Origin: Planctomycetaceae bacterium
GTDB taxonomy: Bacteria; Planctomycetota; Planctomycetia; Planctomycetales; Planctomycetaceae
Reading direction: 5' to 3'
Length of the DNA stretch: 35,173 nucleotides
Assembly (NCBI GenBank): GCA_021732845.1
Contig: JAKFUF010000209.1
Location: 1 to 35,173 of the forward strand
Numbering within the stretch: position 1 is the stretch's first letter; each line of letters starts with the position of its first letter. This document shows positions 24,120 through 32,641 of this stretch, in pieces. A program made the translations under genes and the position numbers. Under the pieces are notes generated by a model that was not told the DNA's origin, searched no databases, and saw nothing but the letters and a program-made list of their open reading frames with translations.

Positions 24120-24155
24120 CAGTTGCATAACTTGCCTTCAATCCTGGCGCGTACA

Positions 24156-26861
24156 ATGGCTCATCCCCTCCGATCGTTGTTTCGCGGGCTGTTTCTCGTC
24201 ACGGGTCTGACCCTGCTCACGCAGGTCTGCACCGGAGGCGAACTGCTGCAGCCAGCGAAGCCCGACCACGTAGGCGACGCTGTCGATGGACGGATTGTCG
24301 TCCCCACCAACCAGGTGCTCACGCCGGCCGGACGGCAGATCACATTTCCCGGCCGCCCGGGAGATGTGGCTCTAAGCCCCGATCGGAAACTGCTGGCGGT
24401 GCTGAGCCGTTCCGAAGTCCTCACGATCGACATCGAGAGCGGAAAAATCGAGGGCCACGCGAAAATCAGCGGGGCGAGCTACAAGGGGATTCTGTTCACG
24501 CCCGATGGGAAACAACTGCTCGTCTCGACCTCCGGCAAGTCCAAAGGGAAAGGGAATGTGGGCGTCATCGCCCGGTTTGATGTCGATGACGAAGGGGAGC
24601 TGAAAGCCGCCACCCCCATTGAGCTGGTGAAGCCCGACAAGCAGGCTGCCGCAGATGACCCGACGCTCAGCAATGACGGCATCACCCGTTATGGGGTCAA
24701 CAGCCTTCCAGCGGGGATGACCTTTTCCGAAGACGGGAAATCATTGCTAGTGGTGATCAATCTCAACAATGTGCTGGCCGAGATCAACTTGGCAACCGGA
24801 CAGGTCGTGCGGGAAATTCTGGTTGGCAACGCCCCCTACGACGTGACGCGGGTGGGCACAAAGGCCTACGTCAGCAACTTCGCTGGCCGGATTCCAGTGA
24901 AAAGCGACCCGACGGGTCCGTCCGGCCGCGGTCCGCGCGTGAGGGTCGACGCCCGCAACATCGCCAACGACGGCACGGTGTCCGTCGTGGATCTCGCGAC
25001 GGGAAAGGTCACCGCCGAAATCGTCGTCGGGCTGCACCCATCCAGCATCAGTCCCACGCCCGATGGCAAGCACGTCGTCGTGGCCAATGCCAACAGTGAC
25101 ACACTCAGTGTCATCGACCTGGCCACCAACAAGGTGGTGGAGTCGATTTCCACCCGGCCCAATCCGGATCTCCCCTTTGGCAGCGCGCCCAACGCGCATG
25201 TCTTCAGTGCCGATGGCAAGACGCTGTACGTCTCCAACGGCACCAACAACGCCATCGCAGTGATTGACTTCAACCCCGGCTCCAGCAAGCTCCGCGGACT
25301 GATTCCGACCGGTTGGTATCCCGCCGGGCTGGCGATCGACACCCAACGCAATGCGCTGTATGTCGCCAACATCAAAGGGGTCGGCTCCCGCGACGTGGGC
25401 TGGAAGGGCAAGCGGATCGTCAAAGGCAAAAGCGTCTTCGGTTTCAATTCTCATGACTACCTGGGATCGGTCTCATTGATCCCGCTGCCCAACGCGACTG
25501 AACTGGCGGCTTACACGGAAAAAGTCCTCTCCAACAACCGCCAGACAGAGGTCATCAGCGCCCTCGCCCCTCCGCGCCAGGACGCGCCCGTCCGCGTGAT
25601 TCCCGAACGCCACGGCGAGCCATCCGTCTTCAAGCATGTGCTGTACATCATCAAGGAGAACCGGACCTACGACCAGGTGTTTGGCGACATGAAGCAGGGT
25701 GAAGGCGACCCGGACCTGTGCATCTATGGCGAGGAGGTCACCCCGAACCATCACAAACTGGTCAGCGAGTTCGTGCTGCTCGACAACTTTTATTGCAGCG
25801 GCACGCTCTCGGCTGATGGTCACCAGTGGACGGACGAAGCGTATGTCACCAGCTACCTCGAAAAGGCCTACGGTGGCTTCCCCCGCAGTTATCCTTACGA
25901 CGGCGACGATGCCCTGGCGTACGCTTCCAGTGGCTTCATTTGGGACAACGCCCTGGCGCACAAGCAGACGCTGCGGGTCTACGGCGAATTCGTCTCCGCC
26001 AGCATCAAGTGGAAGGATCCCGCGGTGAAGGGCCGTCCCAAGTTCCTGGAGTGCTACCAGGATTTTTTGGCTGGCAATCAGAAGATCGAGATTAAGGCGA
26101 CAGCGACCATCAAGACGCTGGAACCGTTTCTGTGCCCGACTTTCATCGGCTTCCCCAGTAATGTGCCGGACGTATACAGAGCGGGCGAGTTCATCCGCGA
26201 ACTCAAGGAGTTTGAGCAGAAGGGTGAGATGCCCAACTTCATGATCATGCTGCTGCCGAATGATCACACCTCCGGCACCACGCCGGGCATGCCCACGCCC
26301 GAGGCGGCGGTGGCGGACAACGATTTGGCGCTGGGGAGGATCGTGGAGGCGGTGAGCCACAGCAAGTTTTGGAAAGACACCTGCATCTTCGTGGTGCAGG
26401 ACGATCCGCAGAACGGCTTCGACCATGTCGACGGCCACCGCACCGTGGCTCTTGTCGCCAGCCCCTACACCAAGCGGGGTGCCGTCGACAGCACCAATTA
26501 CAACCAGACCGGCATGGTACGGACGATCGAACTCTTGCTCGGTCTGCCCCCGATGAACCAGTTGGACGCCTCGGCCACGCCGATGACGGCCAGCTTCACC
26601 GACACACCCAATCTCACACCGTACGACGCCGTGCCCAACCGGATCCCGCTGGACCGCATCAACCCGGAACTGGCGGCGATTCAGGATCCGCGGCAACGGC
26701 ACTGGGCCGAGGTCTCGCTGTCGCAGCCACTGGACGAGGTCGACGAGGCCGACGAAGACACCCTCAACCGCATCCTGTGGTTCGCCGCCCGCCGCCGCGA
26801 TGACACCTACCCCGCCTGGGCCGTCCTGGCGGACGCGGAGGAGGAAGAAGACGACGATTGA
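24156..26861 (+). CDS. Secreted YncE-like beta-propeller fused to a phosphoesterase
   Basis: The protein has 901 residues. A signal peptide (AHPLRSLFRGLFLVTGLTLL) precedes a seven-bladed YncE/40-residue-repeat propeller (about 55-450) with repeats such as TVSVVDLATGKVTAEIVVG and TLSVIDLATNKVVESI. From about residue 494 the sequence is a phosphoesterase/alkaline-phosphatase-like domain (VLYIIKENRTYDQVFGD, LLDNFYCSGTLSADGHQW, FVVQDDPQNGFDHVDGHR). The order matches the family called bifunctional YncE/alkaline phosphatase. It probably hydrolyses a phosphoester in the periplasm or outside. The tail is very acidic (AEEEEDDD). ATG 24156 is chosen for the signal peptide; the frame is open to 24030 across the FGE 3' block. 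Confidence 0.87.
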   Translation: MAHPLRSLFRGLFLVTGLTLLTQVCTGGELLQPAKPDHVGDAVDGRIVVPTNQVLTPAGRQITFPGRPGDVALSPDRKLLAVLSRSEVLTIDIESGKIEGHAKISGASYKGILFTPDGKQLLVSTSGKSKGKGNVGVIARFDVDDEGELKAATPIELVKPDKQAAADDPTLSNDGITRYGVNSLPAGMTFSEDGKSLLVVINLNNVLAEINLATGQVVREILVGNAPYDVTRVGTKAYVSNFAGRIPVKSDPTGPSGRGPRVRVDARNIANDGTVSVVDLATGKVTAEIVVGLHPSSISPTPDGKHVVVANANSDTLSVIDLATNKVVESISTRPNPDLPFGSAPNAHVFSADGKTLYVSNGTNNAIAVIDFNPGSSKLRGLIPTGWYPAGLAIDTQRNALYVANIKGVGSRDVGWKGKRIVKGKSVFGFNSHDYLGSVSLIPLPNATELAAYTEKVLSNNRQTEVISALAPPRQDAPVRVIPERHGEPSVFKHVLYIIKENRTYDQVFGDMKQGEGDPDLCIYGEEVTPNHHKLVSEFVLLDNFYCSGTLSADGHQWTDEAYVTSYLEKAYGGFPRSYPYDGDDALAYASSGFIWDNALAHKQTLRVYGEFVSASIKWKDPAVKGRPKFLECYQDFLAGNQKIEIKATATIKTLEPFLCPTFIGFPSNVPDVYRAGEFIRELKEFEQKGEMPNFMIMLLPNDHTSGTTPGMPTPEAAVADNDLALGRIVEAVSHSKFWKDTCIFVVQDDPQNGFDHVDGHRTVALVASPYTKRGAVDSTNYNQTGMVRTIELLLGLPPMNQLDASATPMTASFTDTPNLTPYDAVPNRIPLDRINPELAAIQDPRQRHWAEVSLSQPLDEVDEADEDTLNRILWFAARRRDDTYPAWAVLADAEEEEDDD

Positions 26862-27247
26862 CAGCGGAGCGACCGGCACCGCCGTGTGCCCAAAACAATT
26901 TCAAATTTCAGATTTCAAATTTCACAGTAAAATGAGTGACTGAGACACTCGATCAGCAGGGCAAGAGTTGCGTTTCGCACGGCTGAGACTGCCCCAAGGG
27001 GGCATGATCCGATAGCCCAGGGCGCAGCATGAACCCAGGGCTTCGTTGGCGTTGCCAAATTCGCCCTGGGCTGTCGAATTCGGCCCCTTTGGGGCGGCCG
27101 TTGATCGAGATCACTTGGTACGACCAAGTTGCGCCAACTCTGCTTTGAATCGACTCCCCGAAATTGAGACGATCAGAGATTCACAACCAACAACGGCATT
27201 CAAAGCACGTTCACCCACAGCGTCACATCCCCAAGGGAGCATTCGGC
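26862..27247. other. Intergenic region with a palindromic element
   Basis: The region holds the word TTTCAAATTTCAGATTTCAAATTTCAC (in part, near 26900-26926), then a palindromic element with long inverted ends at 26991-27095, then about 150 bases with no feature I recognise. A ribosome site AAGGGAG lies at 27233-27239 for the next gene. Confidence 0.55.
26991..27095. repeat. 105-bp palindromic element with 34-bp inverted ends
   Basis: The left end (26991-27024) starts GCCCCAAGGGGGC and ends AGCCCAGGGCG. The right end (27062-27095) is its imperfect reverse complement, starting CGCCCTGGGCTGTCGAATTC. The interior holds GAACCCAGGG, another copy of the core word. A related element with an almost identical left end lies at 35057-35155. 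The size, the inverted ends and the lack of coding sequence fit a MITE-like or REP-derived dispersed repeat. Confidence 0.75.
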
Positions 27248-28507
27248 ATGACTCGGACAAATTGTGTGCTGGCGGTTGGCATCGCACTCATGCTCCTCTT
27301 GTCGGAATGCCACAGTGCGGAGCCGCTAGAACCGTTCTTAAAGAAGCTGGCTCCAGGCGTGTTCCTCAAAAGCTCGGTGGCAGCACCGCCGGACCAGACC
27401 GAGGCGATTGGCAAAAAGCTGGGAGGCAAACTTACGCGGATCACGAACTCCGTGGTGCAGGTCCACGGCCGCCCCATCCAGGTGAATGGCATCACGGCGG
27501 CGGACGAAGCGAGCGCGGCGGCGGTGCATGCGGCCCTGCTGAAGATCAAGCCGTATCCGTTTTGCTTTCGCAACGGCCTGCAGGTCATTGAATATGTGAT
27601 TCAGCAGCCGGATGAGGCGCTGGCGATCAAGACCACGTACGAGTTGGGGCTGAAAGAGAAGCCAAAGCGGCTGCGTTATCGGGTCATTGCGGAACTGGCC
27701 ACGGTCGATGAGGCCGATTACATGGCCTGCAACCCAATGTTCAATCTGTTCTTGACACAGGCCCAAAAGCCCAGCGACGCGACGGTGCGGCAGATCGAAG
27801 AGATGTCCAAGAAGTTCAAATTCGGCCAGACACTGGTCCTGCGGAATCCACAGCTTGGCGTGGATTCCGGCAGCCACCTGTTTCAGCCTGAAAGCACGAA
27901 GCAGACCGCGACCACGACCAATGTCGCGTACACGTTTGGACCGCTGCCCACGCGGCAGGGCGTGCCCTACGCGACGGCAACTCTGGAGATTTCGACGGAC
28001 GCATCTGCCTTGTCGGCGAGCGCCCCACCAGCGGCGGAGTTGACCGCAGCCACGCGGTTCTGGCCGGTGGATGCCCCGCAGATCAAAGCCTTGGCGGCAA
28101 AGATCACGGCGGGAAAAACCACGCCGGACGCCAAGGTGCGGGCGATTCTGGAGTGGCTCACACCGGGCAAGAACATCAAGTATGCCGGTCAGACAGGGTC
28201 GCGCTGGGGGACGTCGAAAGTGCTGGAGCAGAAATCCGGCCACTGCTGGGACTTTTCCGACGTCTTCGTCACGCTGGCCCGAGCGGCGGGTGTGCCCAGC
28301 CGCCAGGTGGCTGGCTGGCTCTATGGATCCAGCGGTCACGTCTGGGCGGAATACTATCGTGAAGGTCACGGCTGGCAGCAGGTGGACCCCACCGGTGGCA
28401 CGATCCTGCCCAGTGGCATTTATCACATTGCGTACTTTACCACGGACGATGGCGCGATGCCCATCGTGTATGTCGCCATGCCGAAGATCGAGATCCTGAG
28501 TGAGTAA
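27248..28507 (+). CDS. Secreted transglutaminase-like protein
   Basis: The protein has 419 residues and a signal peptide (TRTNCVLAVGIALMLLL to about CHSA). The C-terminal part is a transglutaminase-like (papain-fold) domain with all three catalytic residues: Cys333 in KSGHCWDFSDVF, His364 in SSGHVWAEYY and Asp380 in QQVDPTGG. Such proteins act as peptidases, amidases or cross-linkers outside the cytoplasm; the substrate is unknown. The N-terminal 280 residues resemble no domain I know. ATG 27248 is supported by AAGGGAG eight bases upstream. It is followed by two hairpins and then by the secretin gene. Confidence 0.82.
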   Translation: MTRTNCVLAVGIALMLLLSECHSAEPLEPFLKKLAPGVFLKSSVAAPPDQTEAIGKKLGGKLTRITNSVVQVHGRPIQVNGITAADEASAAAVHAALLKIKPYPFCFRNGLQVIEYVIQQPDEALAIKTTYELGLKEKPKRLRYRVIAELATVDEADYMACNPMFNLFLTQAQKPSDATVRQIEEMSKKFKFGQTLVLRNPQLGVDSGSHLFQPESTKQTATTTNVAYTFGPLPTRQGVPYATATLEISTDASALSASAPPAAELTAATRFWPVDAPQIKALAAKITAGKTTPDAKVRAILEWLTPGKNIKYAGQTGSRWGTSKVLEQKSGHCWDFSDVFVTLARAAGVPSRQVAGWLYGSSGHVWAEYYREGHGWQQVDPTGGTILPSGIYHIAYFTTDDGAMPIVYVAMPKIEILSE

Positions 28508-28513
28508 CGTTGA

Positions 28514-28553
28514 CCCGTCACTTCGTGACCGGGTTCGAGTCACGGAGTGACTC
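28514..28553 (+). terminator. Tandem hairpins after the transglutaminase-like gene
   Basis: GTCAC/GTGAC (28517-28529, loop TTC) and GAGTCAC/GTGACTC (28537-28553, loop GGA) lie just after the stop codon. No T tract follows, so Rho-independent termination is uncertain. Confidence 0.4.
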
Positions 28554-28769
28554 GGCAACTTTGGGTCGATCGAGCGCCAGAGTTCTTGAGCCCAAAAATG
28601 GCCCGTGGCCAAGTCCGACTTTAGCGGTTGCGCCGAGTTTGCCGATAGCAGCGATATGGGCAAACATCGCCACCTCGTGGGACTGGTGAGCCTGCATCGC
28701 CCGCGATGCGGACGTTTGAACCTGCGCCTCGTCGCTGCCAGCATGGTCATTCAGTGTTTCTCCTTGAAC

Positions 28770-31037
28770 ATGAAGGCTTTGCGTTGCACGCTGCCACGCG
28801 GATGGCTCATTCTGTGGGCGCTGGCCACCGTCGGGTGTGCGACCTGCATTGATGATGGGCAGTTGCGGACCGCAGCGACGCAAGTCATGCAGGCACCTAC
28901 ACCTGCAGTCAAACCAACACCCAATCCAGAACTGCCGCCTCCGGTCCCGACCGGAACCGATTCGGACAATGAAGCGGTGGCGGATGCTGAACCTCGTCGA
29001 GCCGAGCCTCCGGTGTTGCGACAGACTCCGCGACAACAGCGGCGGGTGACTCCTGCCGCCTATCAGGCGGATCCAACGCGATCGGCACCTCCAGTCACTG
29101 CCTCGCGCAGGCCGCGGATGCCGCCACCGATTGGCTATTTTCCGGAACATCATGAATCACTGATCAGAGTCAACTACGAAGAGGAGCCCGGCCCTGCCAG
29201 CGAAGCCGCCCCGGAGCCCGTGGCTCCATCCGCTCCGCGCTCGAACCGGCGGACGACGCAGGGCCGCGTCACGCAGTTGAAGAAAGCTCTGCCCGATGAA
29301 GTGCAGGGGCTGCTGAACGAAGTGCTTCCCCAGGAAGCGGCTCCCGAACCGGCTGCCGAGCCCGAGGCTCCTCCGTTGCCACCCGTGGCTCCAGGCACCC
29401 GCATTCATGTGCCGCTGGACGGCGATGAACCGTCCGAAAATGTGCAGCTCACGATGAAGAACGGCCGCGTCTCGCTGATCGCCCGCAAGGCCCCCGTGCA
29501 AAGCGTGCTGAATCTTCTTGCGCAGCAACAGGGGATCAACCTGATCGCCGCCGATGATGTCACGGGTGACATCTCGGTGAACCTGGCCAATACCAACTTC
29601 GACGATGCCCTCTCCTCCATCGTGGCCATCGCCGGCTGCACCTGGACGGAGCAGAAGGGGATCGTGCTGGTGACCAAAGTCAGCCTGGATGCCCGCGCGT
29701 CGCCCGGCGTGCAGGGAAAGGTCGTCCAAGTCTTTCCGTTGAGCTTCGTGGCGGCGGCCGACATTGAAGCCGCCCTCAAGGGACTGATCTCTCCCATGGG
29801 GCAGATTTTCATCACCGAAAGCAGCCCGGCTGACAAACGCCGGACCCAGGAACAGGTGGTGGTGGAAGACATCCCCTCGTCGCTCGAACGCATCGCCGAA
29901 TACATTGCCCGCGTCGATCAACCGCCGCGGCAGGTGGTGATCGAAGCGCACGTGCTGCAGGTCGACCTCAAGGACGACACCCGTCACGGCATCAACTGGC
30001 AGGCGATCACCCGCATCGCCAGCAGCGACGTGACATGGGCGACACAGGGGTTCGCCAACGCCGCCGCCAATCCCGGCTCGATCTTCCAGGTCGACGGCAA
30101 GCATCTCGACCTGCTGGTCGAAGCCCTCAAAACAACCACCGACACCAAAACGCTGGCCAATCCCAGAGTCACCGTCGCCAACGGCCAGGAAGCCCGGATT
30201 CAAATCGGGTCGAAGCTGGGCTATTTCGTCACCACGACCACGCAGACCAGCACGCTGCAAAACGTGAACTTTCTCAACACCGGTGTTTTGCTGCGGGTGA
30301 CGCCCCAGATCAGTGCCGACAACCGGGTGCTGATGCATGTGCAGCCGGAAGTTTCGTCCGGAAAGATCAGCCTGGCGGGGCTGCCCGAAACACAAACGAC
30401 GGAAGCCAGCACCACGGTGCTGATGGAGAACGGCGGCGGAATCGTGATCGGTGGACTGATCAAGGAGTTTGACAACGAGACGCAGGACAAGGTTCCCATT
30501 CTGGGCGATGTCTGGCTCCTTGGCCGTCTCTTTCAACGGCGCAACTACACCCGGCAGCGCAGTGAAATTGTGATTGTGATGGTGCCCCGCATTGCCCCGT
30601 ACAACCCCGACTACCAGGCGGCGGAGCAGTGGGATGTGGACCGCTCCCGGGAGCCTCTCTTTGAGGACGGTCTGCACCAGGCTCCCCGTCCGTGGGAGCC
30701 ACGGCTGCCGGATGCAATGCGCAATCCCCGGCGGTTGAAGCCGAAGCGGCTGTCCGGCATCCTCAGCAACCCATGGCGGTCCGACCCCAAGCCTCTGCAA
30801 CATTACCTTCCCACCTACAACGAAGAATACGCCCCCGACGCGCCCAATGGCGTGATTCTTCCGCTGGAGCCTGGCCCAGGCGCGAACGACACCGACGTTT
30901 ACTACGAAGCGGGACAGCCGCCTCCCCCCGGGTACGATCCACCGCAACCCGCGCCGCAACCGGTGCCCCCGCAGGAGAACGCGTCGCCGCGCGGCCCCGT
31001 CACAACGCAGGGTTGGCGGCAGGTGAAGCCGAAATGA
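28770..31037 (+). CDS. Secretin of a type II/IV-pilus-type system (GspD/PilQ-like)
   Basis: The protein has about 755 residues. The N-terminus is a lipoprotein-like signal (LRCTLPRGWLILWALATVGC-A). A long Pro/Ala/Glu-rich stretch (about 30-220) precedes an STN-like domain (VSLIARKAPVQSVLNLLAQQ). Secretin N-domains and the pore domain follow (VTVANGQEARIQIGSKLG, NVNFLNTGVLLRVTPQIS, IVIGGLIKEFDNETQDKVP, GRLFQRRNYTRQRSEIVIV). The C-terminus is Pro-rich. It should form an outer-membrane ring for secretion or pilus assembly. No other secretion genes are adjacent, as often found in planctomycetes. ATG 28770 is chosen for the signal; ATG 28743 in frame is an alternative. Confidence 0.88.
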   Translation: MKALRCTLPRGWLILWALATVGCATCIDDGQLRTAATQVMQAPTPAVKPTPNPELPPPVPTGTDSDNEAVADAEPRRAEPPVLRQTPRQQRRVTPAAYQADPTRSAPPVTASRRPRMPPPIGYFPEHHESLIRVNYEEEPGPASEAAPEPVAPSAPRSNRRTTQGRVTQLKKALPDEVQGLLNEVLPQEAAPEPAAEPEAPPLPPVAPGTRIHVPLDGDEPSENVQLTMKNGRVSLIARKAPVQSVLNLLAQQQGINLIAADDVTGDISVNLANTNFDDALSSIVAIAGCTWTEQKGIVLVTKVSLDARASPGVQGKVVQVFPLSFVAAADIEAALKGLISPMGQIFITESSPADKRRTQEQVVVEDIPSSLERIAEYIARVDQPPRQVVIEAHVLQVDLKDDTRHGINWQAITRIASSDVTWATQGFANAAANPGSIFQVDGKHLDLLVEALKTTTDTKTLANPRVTVANGQEARIQIGSKLGYFVTTTTQTSTLQNVNFLNTGVLLRVTPQISADNRVLMHVQPEVSSGKISLAGLPETQTTEASTTVLMENGGGIVIGGLIKEFDNETQDKVPILGDVWLLGRLFQRRNYTRQRSEIVIVMVPRIAPYNPDYQAAEQWDVDRSREPLFEDGLHQAPRPWEPRLPDAMRNPRRLKPKRLSGILSNPWRSDPKPLQHYLPTYNEEYAPDAPNGVILPLEPGPGANDTDVYYEAGQPPPPGYDPPQPAPQPVPPQENASPRGPVTTQGWRQVKPK

Positions 31038-31384
31038 GCCTGAAGCCCCTGCATGCCGGTGAGCCACGGAGTGTGTCAAAACCAGAACTGGCCAATCTTT
31101 AATGAGGGCGAAGACATCGACGAACCCGTGCGTCAGCGAGGTTGTTTGATTTCCCGGTCTCCCTGATCTGGTTGGAGCTTGGGATCGAAGTAGACCCCCG
31201 CCGTCTTGGCAGATTCAATCTGGGGACTGCATAGAACGAGCATCGGTTCGAAACTGACGCATTCTTCAAAAATGCGGCGCTCGTCGCGCCCGGCTCGGGC
31301 GCACTCCGCCGGGAACTCCGGCCTCTCCAGTCGGGGCTCCGCCACCTCCTTCCGGGCCTGCGTTCCCGGCTCCGTTCGCTGGCC
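31038..31384. other. Region downstream of FGE paralogue B
   Basis: This 347-bp stretch lies between the convergent secretin and FGE-B genes. It includes the conserved 3' block (31175-31275) and a GC-rich segment shared with copy C, which contains the stem GCGCCCG/CGGGCGC (31286-31302). No open frame here is supported as a gene. Confidence 0.55.
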
Positions 31385-32296
31385 TCACTGGCTGGACTGA
31401 CTGCGGGCAAGGCGGAAGCCCAGGGAGCAGTACCGGAACTCCGGCGCAAACCAGTACCGGTTCGCAGACCGGCAATACGCCGGCCTGCCGCGCCAACCGC
31501 CGCCGCGATACACGCGATCCGAGGCCCCGGTTGTATTTTCGGGGTCCGTTCCGCCGGACAGTTTCTCGTCGTAACGATCGACGCACCACTCCCAGACGTT
31601 TCCGTGCATGTCGCGCAGCCCCCACGCATTGGCCCGCGTCAAACCGACAGGATGCGCGTACAGATCTTGCGACGCCAGCCACCATTCCGACGCCAATTCA
31701 ACGCGACTATTCTCGTCGGTCCATGCATAACTCCCCAACTTCGAGGAATCATCCCCGCAGCTATAGGCGGTGGTTGTCCCCGCCCGGCAGGCGTATTCCC
31801 ATTCGGCCTCCGTTGGCAACCGATAAACCCAACCCGCTGGCAAGCGTCCGGCCGCGCGTTCGCGCACAGTGAAGCGCCGGCAAAACTCTTCCGCGCTATT
31901 GTCGTCACCACTGTGGCTCACATGGGTTGCGGGATAGCTTGATCCGTCGTTCACCCCGTTTTCGCCTTTCCAGGGCGTCGTTCCCATCACGCTCTGCCAC
32001 TGCCCCTGCGTGACCTCCGTTTCGCCCAGCCAGAATCCCCGCGACAACGTGACGCTCACCTGGCCTTCGTCATCGCTACGGTCGGCCTCCGTCGCCGGGC
32101 TGCCCATGGTGAAGGCACCCGGCGGGCACCAGCGGAAGGGGAGGTGCAACCCGTTGCCGTTCCACCGCTCGCCGGCGTGCGTGCCGACGGTCTGCAATGG
32201 GTCACTCGGCGCGGACCACCAGAACCCAATCAAGGCCAACGTCGCGAGAACGCCTGCTGCCAATGACGGTAGAACGAGCCTGTGGCGATGTGACAT
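31385..32296 (-). CDS. Membrane-anchored FGE-fold protein with a DGR-type variable region (paralogue B)
   Basis: The protein has 303 residues and the same layout as paralogue A: membrane helix at about 7-28 (LVLPSLAAGVLATLALIGFW), then an FGE/SUMF1 domain with FRWCPPGAFTMGSP, YRLPTEAEWEYACRAG, LRDMHGNVWEW and YRGGGW. It is nearly identical to paralogue C over the first 265 residues. In the last part it differs at 11 of 29 codons, with no silent change. ATG 32296 is preceded by AGGGAGG, six bases away. It lies head-to-tail with paralogue C and convergent with the secretin gene. Confidence 0.9.
   Translation of the reverse strand: MSHRHRLVLPSLAAGVLATLALIGFWWSAPSDPLQTVGTHAGERWNGNGLHLPFRWCPPGAFTMGSPATEADRSDDEGQVSVTLSRGFWLGETEVTQGQWQSVMGTTPWKGENGVNDGSSYPATHVSHSGDDNSAEEFCRRFTVRERAAGRLPAGWVYRLPTEAEWEYACRAGTTTAYSCGDDSSKLGSYAWTDENSRVELASEWWLASQDLYAHPVGLTRANAWGLRDMHGNVWEWCVDRYDEKLSGGTDPENTTGASDRVYRGGGWRGRPAYCRSANRYWFAPEFRYCSLGFRLARSQSSQ
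31424..31510 (-). other. Candidate DGR variable region, copy B
   Basis: The 29 codons encode Y-RGG-G-W-RGR-PA-Y-CRSA-N-R-YWF-AP-EF-R-YCS. Against copy C there are 13 nucleotide differences, all at codon positions 1 or 2 and all changing the amino acid. The fixed tail is at 31392-31423. The AAC codon (Asn) after CRSA is probably an unmutated template codon. Confidence 0.75.
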
Positions 32297-32641
32297 GCGG
32301 GCCTCCCTGTGTCCCACTGTAGCGGAGGCCAGCCATCCCGTTCCATTCCTGGCCGGCAATCTGTGTCACGACGTCAAACCCAATCCGCGTTGACAATCCC
32401 CAACACACGTGATGTGGTTGGAGCTTGGGTTCGAAGTAGCCCCCCGCCGTCTTGGCAGATTCAAACTGGGGCCTGCATCGACCGAGCGCCGGCTTGCAAA
32501 CTGACGCATTCTTCAAAAGTGCGGCGCTCCTCGCGCCCGGCTCGGGCGCACTCCGCCGGGAACTCCGGCCTCTCCAGTCGGGGCTCCGCCACCTCCTTCC
32601 GGGCCTCCGTTCCCGGCTCCGTTCGCTGGTCTCAACTGGGC
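32297..32641. other. Spacer between FGE paralogues B and C
   Basis: The region holds the upstream block of B (32297-32412) and the downstream part of C (32417-32641), which meet near 32413-32417. The C-derived part includes the conserved 3' block and the same GC-rich hairpin segment as in B. No gene is supported. Confidence 0.55.

Larger units (their letters stand above)
31171..32412 (-). repeat. Tandem duplication, unit B (FGE gene plus flanks)
   Basis: The unit starts with GTTGGAGCTTGGG (31171) and ends after TTGACAATCCC...ACACACGTG (about 32412). The next unit (32417-33659) repeats the same order at an offset of about 1.25 kb. The repeat covers the 3' block, the GC-rich segment, the whole FGE gene and about 110 bases upstream. 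Only part of this is shared with paralogue A, so the tandem event is younger than the A-B split. Confidence 0.8.

Noticed and set aside
24019-24136. Small gene encoding the FESxKTAGxYFxPKL pattern after each FGE gene
   Set aside because: There is no start codon with a ribosome site in any copy, the upstream frame differs among copies, and several changes would not be expected in a conserved protein. Kept as a repeat block instead.
25473-26879. 468-residue minus-strand frame opposite the phosphoesterase domain
   Set aside because: It is antisense to a recognisable enzyme domain and has no motif of its own.
28530-28560. tRNA-like T-arm (GGGTTCGAGTC)
   Set aside because: No acceptor or anticodon stem fits around it; the bases belong to two simple hairpins after a stop codon.
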